Positions 25,364 to 34,035 of a stretch of DNA of 64,000 nucleotides are shown one piece after another. Below the pieces are notes generated by a model, which worked only from the letters and a program-made list of their open reading frames with translations, made no database searches and had not been told where the DNA came from. Location of the stretch: contig NZ_JACIDW010000009.1 in the NCBI RefSeq assembly GCF_014196505.1, positions 1 through 64,000 on the forward strand, given 5' to 3'. The DNA comes from Rhizobium metallidurans. Lineage in GTDB: Bacteria; Pseudomonadota; Alphaproteobacteria; Rhizobiales; Rhizobiaceae. Within the stretch, counting starts at the first letter, position 1, and every line of letters starts with the position of its first letter. Both the position numbers and the translations under genes were made by a program.

Positions 25364-26056
25364 ATGTTCGACAGCCAAGTTCTTCTTCCCGATCTCTACG
25401 AGATCCTGGGCGCCGTGCCGCTCACGCTTGCCATGGCGCTCCTCATCTTCGTGTTGTCGACGATCACAGGCAGCCTGTTCGCCATGGCTGAGTACCGGAA
25501 GACCCCGGTGCTTCGCGAGCTCGTCGTCGCCTACAAGGTCGCCTTCAAGGGCGTGCCGATGGTGATCGTCATCTTTCTGGCCTATTACGGCCTGCCATCG
25601 ATCCTGCAGTTTCTCGCCTCGCTGGTTGGCATCGACTACAACGGCCATTCGATACCCAACTGGGTGACGCTGATCGTTGCCCTGACGGCCTGTGTCGCGG
25701 CATTCCAGGCGGAAGTCGTCAAGGGCGCCTTGAACTCGTTCGATACCGGCCAGGCGGACGCCGCCTATTCGCTCGGCTACAAGAAGAGCCAGCTTTTTCG
25801 CCGTGTCATGCTGCCACAGGTCATCGTCGCGGCCATCCCCGATCTCGCCAATTCGTTCATGGTGATCATGAAGGCGCTGTCGCTGGGCTTTGCCATCGAG
25901 GTCATCGACATCTTCGCGCAATCGCAGCTGACCGCAGCCCTGAACTTCTACTATCTCGAAGCCTTCCTGGTCGCCGTGGTGATATACATGGTGATCGCCT
26001 ACGCCGTCACCCAGATCGCCGACAGGACCGAACGGGCGCTGAGGGTGCGGACGTAG
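25364..26056 (+). CDS. ABC transporter permease (HisM/GlnP type), second subunit
   Basis: This 230-residue membrane protein has the EAA loop DAAYSLGYKKSQLFRRVMLP and about five membrane segments. It pairs with the preceding permease to form the channel. It is the last gene of the importer operon; a degraded transposase piece follows about 90 bases on. Confidence 0.88.
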   Translation: MFDSQVLLPDLYEILGAVPLTLAMALLIFVLSTITGSLFAMAEYRKTPVLRELVVAYKVAFKGVPMVIVIFLAYYGLPSILQFLASLVGIDYNGHSIPNWVTLIVALTACVAAFQAEVVKGALNSFDTGQADAAYSLGYKKSQLFRRVMLPQVIVAAIPDLANSFMVIMKALSLGFAIEVIDIFAQSQLTAALNFYYLEAFLVAVVIYMVIAYAVTQIADRTERALRVRT

Positions 26057-26152
26057 GGCGCGCGAAAACACCGGGCGTCGATCGGGTCGGTGGATACGGC
26101 CACGCAGAACGGCAGGCGGGGGCGGGTGCCCGGCAGCCGGCGGCCGGCGGCC

Positions 26153-26372
26153 CTGGCGCTCGCTCAGACGTTCGCCACGGATCTTCTGGATGAATTCGAG
26201 GCGATGCAATTCTTTCTGCGACATGGTGATCAAAAAGGACATGACGACTCCGACCGCTCATGGTCTCGACCAGGCTGAAGATCGTCATCCTTGCTCCCAA
26301 CGTTGGCTTTGACCAGTGCGTCGAGAGGCGAGACTGTCGCATCTCTAACTGGCCCAACTGTCGCATTACTAA
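26153..26372 (-). mobile_element. remnant of an insertion sequence, probably ISNCY family
   Basis: On the minus strand a frame from 26242 reads MSFLITMSQKELHRLEFIQK then IRGERLSERQ, which matches the N-terminus of ISNCY-type transposases. The similarity ends near 26153, probably through a frameshift and loss of the rest. Upstream, two direct 16-base repeats (26333-26348 and 26357-26372, ACTGTCGCATCTCTAA and ACTGTCGCATTACTAA) look like the internal repeats of the element's end. The rest of the 425-base gap (26057-26481) has no gene. Family assignment is from memory. Confidence 0.5.
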
Positions 26373-26481
26373 ATAGCCCTTACACGCAAAAATTCGATAA
26401 CATATGTTATGGAACATCGACGTGAGCGTACGACGCGTGCGGATGCTGGCGTCCCGTCCGCCGAACGACTGGCCGCCGATG

Positions 26482-27462
26482 CTACTGAAACCGTTGCTCC
26501 TTTCCCGCCACCGGCGACGCAAACAGGTGTTCGCCAATCTCGACCTTGCGGTCGCCATCGGTGCGGACAACGAGTGATGGCAGGCCGGGGACGTCGAGGT
26601 AGATGATCGCGTCGGCGCCGAGCCGTTCGACATAGCGCACGGCACCCTTCCATTTGCCGTCGGTGGTCGAGAGCGTCAGATGCTCGGGACGGATGCCGTA
26701 GATCCGGCATCCCTCTTCCGCCGCGATTTGGCCTTCGAAGAGGTTGGTCTTGGGAGAGCCGATGAAGCCGGCGACGAAGGGCGTGGCCGGATTGTTGTAG
26801 AGCGTCATCGGCGAGCCGACCTGTTCGATCTTGCCGCCGTTCAGGACGACGATCTTGTCGGCCATGGTCATCGCCTCCACCTGGTCGTGGGTGATGTAGA
26901 TCATGGTCGCGCCGAGCTTGGCGTGGAGTTCGGTGAGTTCGATGCGCATTTGTGAGCGCAGAGAGGCGTCGAGGTTGGAGAGCGGTTCGTCGAACAGGAA
27001 GACCTTCGGATTGCGGATGATCGCCCGGCCGATGGCGACGCGCTGGCGCTGGCCGCCGGAAAGCGCCTTCGGCTTGCGATCGAGCAGATGCGAGAGCTGC
27101 AGGGTTTCGGCGGTCTGCCTGACCTTCTCCGCGATCTCGGCCTTGGGGCGCCGTGCAAGTGACAGGCCGAAGCCGATGTTCTCGGCAACGGTCAGGTGCG
27201 GATAAAGGGCGTAGGACTGAAACACCATTGCGATGCCACGCTCCGATGGCTCCGCCGCCGTCACGTCCTTGCCGTCGATGAACATCTGTCCCGAGGTCGA
27301 GGTTTCAAGCCCGGAGATCATCCGCAACAGCGTCGATTTTCCGCAGCCCGAAGGCCCCACAAAGACGCAGAACTCGCCCGCCTCGATCGAAAGATCGATG
27401 CCCTTGATGACCTCAAGGCTGCCGAAGCTCTTGCGGACGTCCTGCAGCACGACGCTTGTCAT
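26482..27462 (-). CDS. sugar ABC transporter ATP-binding protein (UgpC/MsmK type)
   Basis: This 326-residue ATPase has Walker [12 protein letters not shown], the signature [15 protein letters not shown], Walker [13 protein letters not shown] and switch His in [15 protein letters not shown] short C-terminal TOBE region contains [11 protein letters not shown]. It is somewhat shorter than the usual 355-370 residues. It is the last gene of the rhamnosidase/importer operon, 3 bases after the second permease. It powers uptake of the sugar or glycoside bound by the protein at 29215. Confidence 0.88.
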   Translation of the reverse strand: MTSVVLQDVRKSFGSLEVIKGIDLSIEAGEFCVFVGPSGCGKSTLLRMISGLETSTSGQMFIDGKDVTAAEPSERGIAMVFQSYALYPHLTVAENIGFGLSLARRPKAEIAEKVRQTAETLQLSHLLDRKPKALSGGQRQRVAIGRAIIRNPKVFLFDEPLSNLDASLRSQMRIELTELHAKLGATMIYITHDQVEAMTMADKIVVLNGGKIEQVGSPMTLYNNPATPFVAGFIGSPKTNLFEGQIAAEEGCRIYGIRPEHLTLSTTDGKWKGAVRYVERLGADAIIYLDVPGLPSLVVRTDGDRKVEIGEHLFASPVAGKEQRFQ

Positions 27463-27465
27463 GAT

Positions 27466-28290
27466 TTACCCTTTCACGGCGCCGGCGGTCATGCCCGCGA
27501 CGATCTGCCGGTTGAAGAAAATGAAAACGATGAGTGGCGGGATGGTCACCAGAAGGATGTTCATGAACAGCAGATTGAACTGCGTCTGAAACTGCCCCTG
27601 AAAATTATAGAGCGTGAGCTGCACGGTGACGTTTTCCCGTCCGGGAAGATAATAGAGCGGATTGGTGAAATCGTTGAAGATCGCGATCGACTGCACGACG
27701 ATCACGGTGACCGTCACCGGCTTCAGCAGCGGCAGGATGACGCGGAAGAAGATCTGCAGCGGCCTGGCGCCATCGACGATCGCCGCCTCGTCGAGATCTC
27801 GCGGGATGGCGGCGATGAAGCTTCGAAACAACAGGACCGTGAACGACAGTCCGTAGGCGACCTGAATGAGGATCATGCCGGATATGGTCTTGAACAGGCC
27901 GAGCGATTGCAGCACCCAGATCGTCGGAACGACAGCGGGCGGGATCATCAGGCCGGCCAGCACGAAAGCGTAGATGAGGGTGTTCCAGCGCGACGGGCGC
28001 CGTTGCACGACATAGCCGACCATGGCGCCGAACAAAACGAGCAGCGTCACCGCGACCACGGTGATGACCGTCGAGTTGAAGTAGGCCAGGAAGAGCATGT
28101 AGTTGCGGGCTTCGATCACATCCATGAAGTTTCGCCAGAGCTGCCATTCGCCGGGCCATGTGAAGGTCAGCGCCTGCGCCTCCTGCCGCGTCTTGGCGGC
28201 GGTGAGGAAGACGAAGAGGAAGGGCAGGACGAAGATCACGCCGCAGGCGAGCATCGCGGCCATCCCGCTATAGAGTTGGCGACGCGTCAA
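27466..28290 (-). CDS. carbohydrate ABC transporter permease (MalG type)
   Basis: This 274-residue inner-membrane protein has six hydrophobic segments and the EAA loop EAAIVDGARPLQIFFRVILP. Its start overlaps the end of the partner permease gene by 4 bases, so the two are translated together. It is one half of the sugar channel of this operon. Confidence 0.88.
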   Translation of the reverse strand: MTRRQLYSGMAAMLACGVIFVLPFLFVFLTAAKTRQEAQALTFTWPGEWQLWRNFMDVIEARNYMLFLAYFNSTVITVVAVTLLVLFGAMVGYVVQRRPSRWNTLIYAFVLAGLMIPPAVVPTIWVLQSLGLFKTISGMILIQVAYGLSFTVLLFRSFIAAIPRDLDEAAIVDGARPLQIFFRVILPLLKPVTVTVIVVQSIAIFNDFTNPLYYLPGRENVTVQLTLYNFQGQFQTQFNLLFMNILLVTIPPLIVFIFFNRQIVAGMTAGAVKG

Positions 28291-29150
28291 AGGTCGATCT
28301 CCTTGCGGTTGAACCAGGCGGTGAGCGGCAGCACGATCAGGCCGATCAGCAGGAAGAGAATGACGTTGCCCGCCGTGGAGAGGCCGTAGAAGCCGGCCTG
28401 GTACTGCTTGTAGATGACGCTTGCCAGCACATCCGAGGAGAAGCCCGGGCCGCCCTTGGTCATCGCCCAGATCAGGTCGAAGCTGCGCAGGCCGCCGATC
28501 AGCGACAGCGTGACCACGGTCACCGTTGCCGGCTTGGACAGCGGCACGGTCACGCGGAAGAACATCTGCCGGCGCGTCGCGCCGTCGATCCGCGCGGCTT
28601 CGTAGTAGTCAGGGCTGATCGATGCGAGGCCGGCGATGTAGATGACGGTCGCCAGCCCGATCCCCTTCCAGACATCGACGAAGACGATGGAATAGAGCGC
28701 AAGCGCCGGATCGGTCAGCCAGCCGGGGCCGTGAATGCCGAGCGTCGCGAGCGCGACGTTGATCAGGCCTCGGGTCGGATGCATCAGAACGGAAAAGGTG
28801 ATGCCGACGCCGATGGTGGAGACGAGAACGGGAAAGAAGATGATGGTGCGCAACGCACCTTGCGCCCAGATGCCTGATGTCAGCAAGACGGCGAGCAGCA
28901 GACCGAGCACGGTCTTGGCCGCGGATGTCGCCACCGCATAGATGACGGTATTGATCAGTCCCTTGATCAGGAAGGGCTCGCGGAAGAACTGCTTGTAGTT
29001 TTCCAGCCCGATGAACTCGGTGGTGAAGAGATCCCAGCGCGTGAGGCTGAACCAGAAGGATGCGATGGTGGGCGCCAGAAACAGCGTGGTGAAGACCACC
29101 GCCGCGGGAAGAACGAACCAGTAGGGATAAGGGGACTTGCGGGCGACCAT
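28287..29150 (-). CDS. carbohydrate ABC transporter permease (MalF/UgpA type)
   Basis: This 287-residue membrane protein has the EAA loop EAARIDGATRRQMFFRVTVP and six hydrophobic segments. The start at 29150 (MVARKSPYPYWFVLP) is set by AAGGAGCCGCC just before it; the frame open to 29315 reads through the intergenic hairpin and is not credible. It pairs with the overlapping MalG-type permease. The gene follows the binding-protein gene after a strong hairpin. Confidence 0.88.
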   Translation of the reverse strand: MVARKSPYPYWFVLPAAVVFTTLFLAPTIASFWFSLTRWDLFTTEFIGLENYKQFFREPFLIKGLINTVIYAVATSAAKTVLGLLLAVLLTSGIWAQGALRTIIFFPVLVSTIGVGITFSVLMHPTRGLINVALATLGIHGPGWLTDPALALYSIVFVDVWKGIGLATVIYIAGLASISPDYYEAARIDGATRRQMFFRVTVPLSKPATVTVVTLSLIGGLRSFDLIWAMTKGGPGFSSDVLASVIYKQYQAGFYGLSTAGNVILFLLIGLIVLPLTAWFNRKEIDL

Positions 29151-29168
29151 GGCGGCTCCTTGAGCATC

Positions 29169-29208
29169 TGGCCCACATCCCATGGCATGGCCACCGGGAT
29201 GTGGGCCA
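29169..29208 (-). other. intergenic hairpin between binding-protein and permease genes
   Basis: A perfect 13-bp inverted repeat (29169-29181 with 29196-29208, arms TGGCCCACATCCC) encloses a 14-base loop. It lies 6 bases past the stop of the binding-protein gene and about 20 bases before the permease start. Hairpins in this spot usually stabilise the 5' mRNA part so that binding protein is made in excess, or act as partial terminators. No T-run follows. Confidence 0.6.
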
Positions 29209-29214
29209 AGGTGT

Positions 29215-30489
29215 TTACCAGTTCGGCAGGCCGAGCTGCTTTGCCTGCTTTTCCACATCCTGGTCATAAAGTGCTGCGGCATCCTTGGCCGAGCGGATTC
29301 CCGTGCCGACCTCAACGGCGATCTGCTCCAGCGCCGGGCCCTTCACCGGCGAGAGAAACTCGAGCGCCGGTCCGGCCCGCCCTTCGGTCTCGAAATAGGG
29401 CAGCATGTCGCTGACCGCCTGCGGGACATCCTTGGGCAGTTCGCAGCCCTTGATCAGATAGGGGCCCGATGGCACGGCCTTCGCCATCAGCTCGCAGCCT
29501 TCCTTCGAGGCGACGAAATCGAGAAATTTCTTGGCCTCCTCGAGGTTGTCGCCCTTTGCCGAGAGATAGAGCGCCGAGGGCATCCAGATCGTCAGCCCGT
29601 TCTTGGTCGCGTCGCTGCCCGGAACGGCGAAGAAGCCGACGTCCTGCAGGTTGTCGGGGAAGTTCTGCTGGATGTTTCCGATGCCGAAGGTGAGGCTCGG
29701 ATAGTGCGCGGCTTCGCCAGTCGATACCATGCGCATGCCGTCATCGAAGGTCGCGGCGCCGAAGTCCTCGTTGAGAAAGCCGGCCTTGGCCACCTCCTCC
29801 ACATGCTCGAAGCCGCGCAGCGCGGCCGGCGTGGTGGCGTATTTCACCTTGTTGGCCGTATAATCCGTAGCGAAACCAGGTACTTCGGATTGAACGTTGA
29901 AGAAATCGGCGAGCACGAAGATCTGCGATGTCCAGGTCGTGCCGTAGGTCTGCGCCAGTGCCACCTTGCCGGCGGCCTTTATCTTCTCGTTATTGGCGAT
30001 GAAGTCGGCCCAGGTCTTCGGCGGCTGGAGGCCGAGTTCGGCGTAGATCTTTCTGTTGTAGAAGATGCCGCCGCCCATGGCCGGACCGAACGGAATGCCG
30101 CGAACACGGCCATCCGAAGCGCTGACGACCTTCTTGAAGGTGTCCAATATGCCTGCGGCCGAAGGAAGATCCGAAAGATCGGCGATGGTCTGCTCCGGTT
30201 TCAGCGCCTGGAACAGCGAGCCGCTATTATACTGAAAGATGTCCGGCATCTCGCCGGTTGCCAGCCGCGTCTTGACGATGTTGTCGCCTTCCGACCCGCC
30301 AGCGCGCTGCTCGACGTCGAAGGTGACGCCGGGATTTTTCTCGCTGTAGGCCTTGGAGACGGCATCGAACGAAGCGATCGTCTCCGGATTGGTGTCGATC
30401 AGGACGCCGAGCGTGACGTCGGCCCATGCGGCGCTGGCGGATAAAGCCAGCATGCTTGCGGCGACAATGCTGTATCTCGTCATTCTCAT
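29215..30489 (-). CDS. sugar ABC transporter extracellular substrate-binding protein (family 1)
   Basis: This 424-residue binding protein has a clear signal peptide (MRMTRYSIVAASMLALSASA, cleavage near AWA-DV). The class II binding fold includes GVTFDVEQRAGGSEGDNIVKT and LSAKGDNLEEAKKFLDFVAS near the C-terminus. It lies between the rhamnosidase and permease genes on the same strand and should deliver a rhamnose-containing oligosaccharide or rhamnoside. The start may be at the second ATG, two codons later. Ligand identity is inferred from the GH78 neighbour. Confidence 0.86.
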   Translation of the reverse strand: MRMTRYSIVAASMLALSASAAWADVTLGVLIDTNPETIASFDAVSKAYSEKNPGVTFDVEQRAGGSEGDNIVKTRLATGEMPDIFQYNSGSLFQALKPEQTIADLSDLPSAAGILDTFKKVVSASDGRVRGIPFGPAMGGGIFYNRKIYAELGLQPPKTWADFIANNEKIKAAGKVALAQTYGTTWTSQIFVLADFFNVQSEVPGFATDYTANKVKYATTPAALRGFEHVEEVAKAGFLNEDFGAATFDDGMRMVSTGEAAHYPSLTFGIGNIQQNFPDNLQDVGFFAVPGSDATKNGLTIWMPSALYLSAKGDNLEEAKKFLDFVASKEGCELMAKAVPSGPYLIKGCELPKDVPQAVSDMLPYFETEGRAGPALEFLSPVKGPALEQIAVEVGTGIRSAKDAAALYDQDVEKQAKQLGLPNW

Positions 30490-30557
30490 GGTCGGTTCCT
30501 CCTCTTGAAGACCAGAATGATTTCAGCTTTTGGTTGTGGCAAGGCCAAAACCCGATA

Positions 30558-32879
30558 TCAGATCGAAAACTCGATGACATGTCGGCCGGCGGCGATCGCC
30601 GCCGAGGCGCCGGGCGCGACTACTTGCCCGTCGATGCGCAGCGCGCGGCGCTCCGGTGTCGCGTTCATGCGCGCGGTCATGCCCTCGGGGATGACGAGGT
30701 CGCAGGTCACCTGCCCTGCTTCCAGCCTCCACCGCACCTCCACCCGGCCGAAGCCGGTGTCGTGCCAGGCCGAGACCGGCGACAGTGCCGGAAGTATGGC
30801 CGGGTCGAACAGCACATCATGGAACGCCGGGTTCTCCTCCCGCGGCTTGATGCCGGCGACATCCTCGAACAGCCACTGGCATACGGCGCCGTAGGCGTAG
30901 TGGTTATAGCTGTTCATGTCGGGGTCGTAGATCGTGCCGTCCTCGGCCAGCGCATCCCAGCGCTCCCAGATCGTCGTCGCGCCGCGCTCGACCTGATAGA
31001 GCCAGCCGGGGACCTTGCGGTTGAGAAACATCTTTTCGGCGAGATCGCGCATGCCAAGGCGCGTAAGAGCGGGCAGAAGCGCCGGGGTGCCGATGAAGCC
31101 GGTGCCGATGACGCCATCGGTTTCCTCGGCGACCGTGCGGAAGTATGCCCGCCCGGCTTCCTCGTATTCGGCAGGCACCAACCCATGGAGAAACGCCAGT
31201 GCCCAGGACGTCTGGTCGTTGTGGGCTATGCGGCCCGATGGCGAGAAGAACTCGTGCTTGAAGGCCTGCCTGATCTCGGCCGCCCGCGCCTCCAGCCGTT
31301 CTGCTTCGCGGTCCTCGCCGATGACGCGGGCGATCCTGGCCGAAAGTTCTGTCGAGATGAAATGATAGAGCGTGGCGGCGCAATCGTCCGCGACGGTCGG
31401 CCGTGGCTTGCGATTGTCGCCGACGGGCTGCAGCCAGTCGCCGAAGGTAAAGCCGTGCTCGCCCCACACCGCCGGCGGACGGATCACCGGTCCTTCCGAG
31501 ATGTTCCAGAGATAGTCGAGCCAGCGCAACATCGCCGGGAAGCACTCCTCGAGAGCGGCCTTGTCGCCATAATGCAGATAGAGCTGCCAGGGAATGATGA
31601 CGATCGCGTCGCCCCAGCCGGTGGAGCCTGCCCAGTCGCCGCGGTCCATGATCGGATGAAGGCGCGTAGGATCGGGGGAGAAGTGCGGGACGGCGCCGTT
31701 CGGGCGCTGATCGTGCATGACGTCGCGCAGATATTTGCGCAGGAAGGACTGGCTGTCGGCAAGCCAGCATGCGGTGCCGGCGAATACCTGCGCATCGCCG
31801 GTCCAGCCAAGACGTTCGTCGCGTTGCGGGCAATCGGTCGGGATCTCGATGAAATTGGAGCGCTGCGACCAGATCGTGTTCTCGACCAGCCGATTGACCG
31901 CCTCGACCCCGCAGGTGAAGCCGGCGGCGACGACCGGCACCGAGGAAATCGGGACCATCTCGATCGCCAGCAACTCGACGCGCCCCGCCAGGCCGACGCG
32001 GGCATAACGGAAGCCCATGAAGGTGAAAAGCGGCGCGTAAAGCTCCTCGCCCTCGCCGCTCAGCGTGTAGACAAGTTCCGCGCGGGCGCTGCGATAGTTG
32101 CGATTGTCGAAATGACGGTCCGGACCGAGCACCTCCGAATGCTCGATGCGAACTTCGGCGCCGGCCTCGCCGCGCACGCGGATGCGGATATAGGCGCCGG
32201 CATTCTGGCCGAAGTCGTAGACCGTGCGGCCATCGCCCTCCCGCCATGTGTCGAGCGGCTGGCGGGCCGCCAGCTCGCGGACGGCAGCCGTTTCGTGCGG
32301 CACGAGCTTCGTCTTGTCGAAGGACAGGATGTCCACGCCGCTATTGTCGCGGGGCTGAATACGCGCGTCATAGTCTTCGCCGAAATAGATGCCATTGCGC
32401 ACCACGGGCGTGAGGCCGCCGCGCCAGCTGCCGTCGGTCTGGAGAAGGACGGTGCCACCGCTTCTGAGATCCGCCAGGGCCCCTACCCTGTCTCCCCAGC
32501 AATTGACGATCGGGTTGGAAGCCCACATCAGCTGGCTGCGGTACCAGCCGTCGCCGAGCCAGATCTCGATCCGGTTCTCTCCAGCGACCAGGAGATCGGA
32601 GACTTCGTAGGTCTGGTAGGCGATCCTGTCGTCGTAGCAGGTCCAGCCGGGTGTGAGGAGGTCGAGACCGACCCGGTTGCCGTTGACGAAGGCCCGGTAG
32701 AGGCCGAGCGCCGATATGCGCAGCGTGGCCGTTTGCGGACGCTCCGCAAGGGTGAAGTCTCGCGAAACGAAGGTGCCGGCCGTTCCCTGGCCGGCATCGC
32801 AGGAAGGCGCGATCATGGATGCGCCGGACCAGGCATGGCTGTCGGCGGACACGGTTGTGCCTTGTGTCGCGATATTCAT
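30558..32879 (-). CDS. alpha-L-rhamnosidase, glycoside hydrolase family 78
   Basis: This enzyme of about 773 residues cleaves terminal alpha-L-rhamnose from glycosides. The N-terminal beta domain includes YRAFVNGNRVGLDLLTPGW. The (alpha/alpha)6 barrel has the acid motif DCPQRDERLGWTGDAQ and a second conserved acidic site in TIWERWDAL followed by NSYNHYAYGAVCQWL. No signal peptide is present, so it acts in the cytosol on imported substrate. The start at 32879 has GGAGGAG upstream; the longer frame to 32990 crosses the LacI promoter region. It heads the operon with the ABC importer. Confidence 0.88.
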   Translation of the reverse strand: MNIATQGTTVSADSHAWSGASMIAPSCDAGQGTAGTFVSRDFTLAERPQTATLRISALGLYRAFVNGNRVGLDLLTPGWTCYDDRIAYQTYEVSDLLVAGENRIEIWLGDGWYRSQLMWASNPIVNCWGDRVGALADLRSGGTVLLQTDGSWRGGLTPVVRNGIYFGEDYDARIQPRDNSGVDILSFDKTKLVPHETAAVRELAARQPLDTWREGDGRTVYDFGQNAGAYIRIRVRGEAGAEVRIEHSEVLGPDRHFDNRNYRSARAELVYTLSGEGEELYAPLFTFMGFRYARVGLAGRVELLAIEMVPISSVPVVAAGFTCGVEAVNRLVENTIWSQRSNFIEIPTDCPQRDERLGWTGDAQVFAGTACWLADSQSFLRKYLRDVMHDQRPNGAVPHFSPDPTRLHPIMDRGDWAGSTGWGDAIVIIPWQLYLHYGDKAALEECFPAMLRWLDYLWNISEGPVIRPPAVWGEHGFTFGDWLQPVGDNRKPRPTVADDCAATLYHFISTELSARIARVIGEDREAERLEARAAEIRQAFKHEFFSPSGRIAHNDQTSWALAFLHGLVPAEYEEAGRAYFRTVAEETDGVIGTGFIGTPALLPALTRLGMRDLAEKMFLNRKVPGWLYQVERGATTIWERWDALAEDGTIYDPDMNSYNHYAYGAVCQWLFEDVAGIKPREENPAFHDVLFDPAILPALSPVSAWHDTGFGRVEVRWRLEAGQVTCDLVIPEGMTARMNATPERRALRIDGQVVAPGASAAIAAGRHVIEFSI

Positions 32880-32912
32880 TGGTGCTCCTCCTCCAGCCGT
32901 GGTTTCGCACGG

Positions 32913-32942
32913 TGTATATCGTTCTATGTATATCATTCTACA
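32913..32942. promoter_or_regulatory. tandem 16-base direct repeats, candidate LacI operator
   Basis: TGTATATCGTTCTATG (32913-32928) and TGTATATCATTCTACA (32927-32942) repeat with a 14-base period; the second copy has TGTA/TACA ends. They lie between the divergent rhamnosidase (starts 32879) and LacI-family (starts 33011) genes, where a shared operator is expected. The binding protein is inferred. Confidence 0.5.
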
Positions 32943-33010
32943 AATCGAATTGCGTGGCAAGGGCTTTTTGCCTATAATCGTCGACGACACCGGCGAGAGA
33001 GCATTTCTGC

Positions 33011-34030
33011 ATGGATTTTCAGGACGTTAACAAACCAAAGGACCGCATCACCATTCGCGATGTGGCTGTTGATGCCGGGGTTTCCGTGGCCGCCGTCTCC
33101 AAGGTCTTGCGCAACGCCTACGGCGTCAGCGAAAGCTTGCGGCAGAAGGTCGAGACCTCGATCGAGAAGCTCAACTATCGGCCGTCTGTCGCCGCGCGTG
33201 CGATGCGCGGGCGGACCAGCACGGTCGGCGTTCTGGTGATCGAGCTCGCCAACCCGTTTCTCGCCGGCGTCGTCGAAAGCGCCAATGCCGCGCTGCTTGG
33301 CGGCGGCTACAAGTCGCTGATCGGGATCGGCCATTCCGCCAGTTCCATCGAGACCTCGATGATCGAATCGATGATCGACAACCGCATGGATGGGGTGCTG
33401 ATCATCGCGCCGCGCATATCGGGCAAGGTGCTGGATCGCTATGCGAGGCAAATCCCGATCGTCGTCATCGCGCATCATGAAAGCGACGCGCAGGCCTATG
33501 ATTCCGTCAATTCGGACGATCGCCAGGGCGCGTTCATGGCCGTACAGGCGGCTGTCGACAAGGGATACAGCGATGTCGCCATGCTCGGCTACGAGTTTCT
33601 GGATTCACCACCGACCGTGGTCGCCATGCAGCGCGAACGCGGCTATCTGGAAGCAACGGAGCGTTTCGGTCTGCAAGGCCGCATCATCCGCCTGCCGCCC
33701 GTCGCCTCGGACAGGAATGTGGAAATCGAGGCGTTCCTGGCCATGCCCGATCGGCCGCGCGCGGTTTTCGTATGGTCGGATCTCGACGCCGTGCCGCTCG
33801 TCAACATGGCCCGGATGCGTGGCATCAGGGTTCCGGAAGATCTCGGGATCATCGGCTACGACAACTCGCCCGTTGCCGCCATTCCCCTCGTCGGTCTCGA
33901 CAGCATCGATCAGAACCCCGCCGAGCTTGGTCGCATGGCGGCCGAAATGCTGCTCAGCCGCATCAATGGCCGGGGCGTGGCCGAGCATTGCCTGATCGAG
34001 CCGCGCGTCACGGCCCGCGGCAGTCTCTAA
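33011..34030 (+). CDS. LacI-family transcriptional regulator
   Basis: This 339-residue regulator has the N-terminal helix-turn-helix ITIRDVAVDAGVSVAAVSKV and hinge helix NYRPSVAARAMRG, then a periplasmic-binding-like ligand domain (about 65-335) with GVLVIELANPFLAGVVE. It is divergent from the rhamnosidase/importer operon across about 130 bases that contain tandem repeats, so it probably represses that operon until its sugar ligand is present. The ligand is likely rhamnose or a derivative, by inference. Confidence 0.88.
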   Translation: MDFQDVNKPKDRITIRDVAVDAGVSVAAVSKVLRNAYGVSESLRQKVETSIEKLNYRPSVAARAMRGRTSTVGVLVIELANPFLAGVVESANAALLGGGYKSLIGIGHSASSIETSMIESMIDNRMDGVLIIAPRISGKVLDRYARQIPIVVIAHHESDAQAYDSVNSDDRQGAFMAVQAAVDKGYSDVAMLGYEFLDSPPTVVAMQRERGYLEATERFGLQGRIIRLPPVASDRNVEIEAFLAMPDRPRAVFVWSDLDAVPLVNMARMRGIRVPEDLGIIGYDNSPVAAIPLVGLDSIDQNPAELGRMAAEMLLSRINGRGVAEHCLIEPRVTARGSL

Positions 34031-34035
34031 CTCCG

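Noticed and set aside
30426..33239. 937-codon open frame on the plus strand
   Set aside because: It lies opposite the GH78 rhamnosidase and binding-protein genes. Its translation is Arg/Ala/Asp-rich with no domain, as expected for the antisense of high-GC genes.
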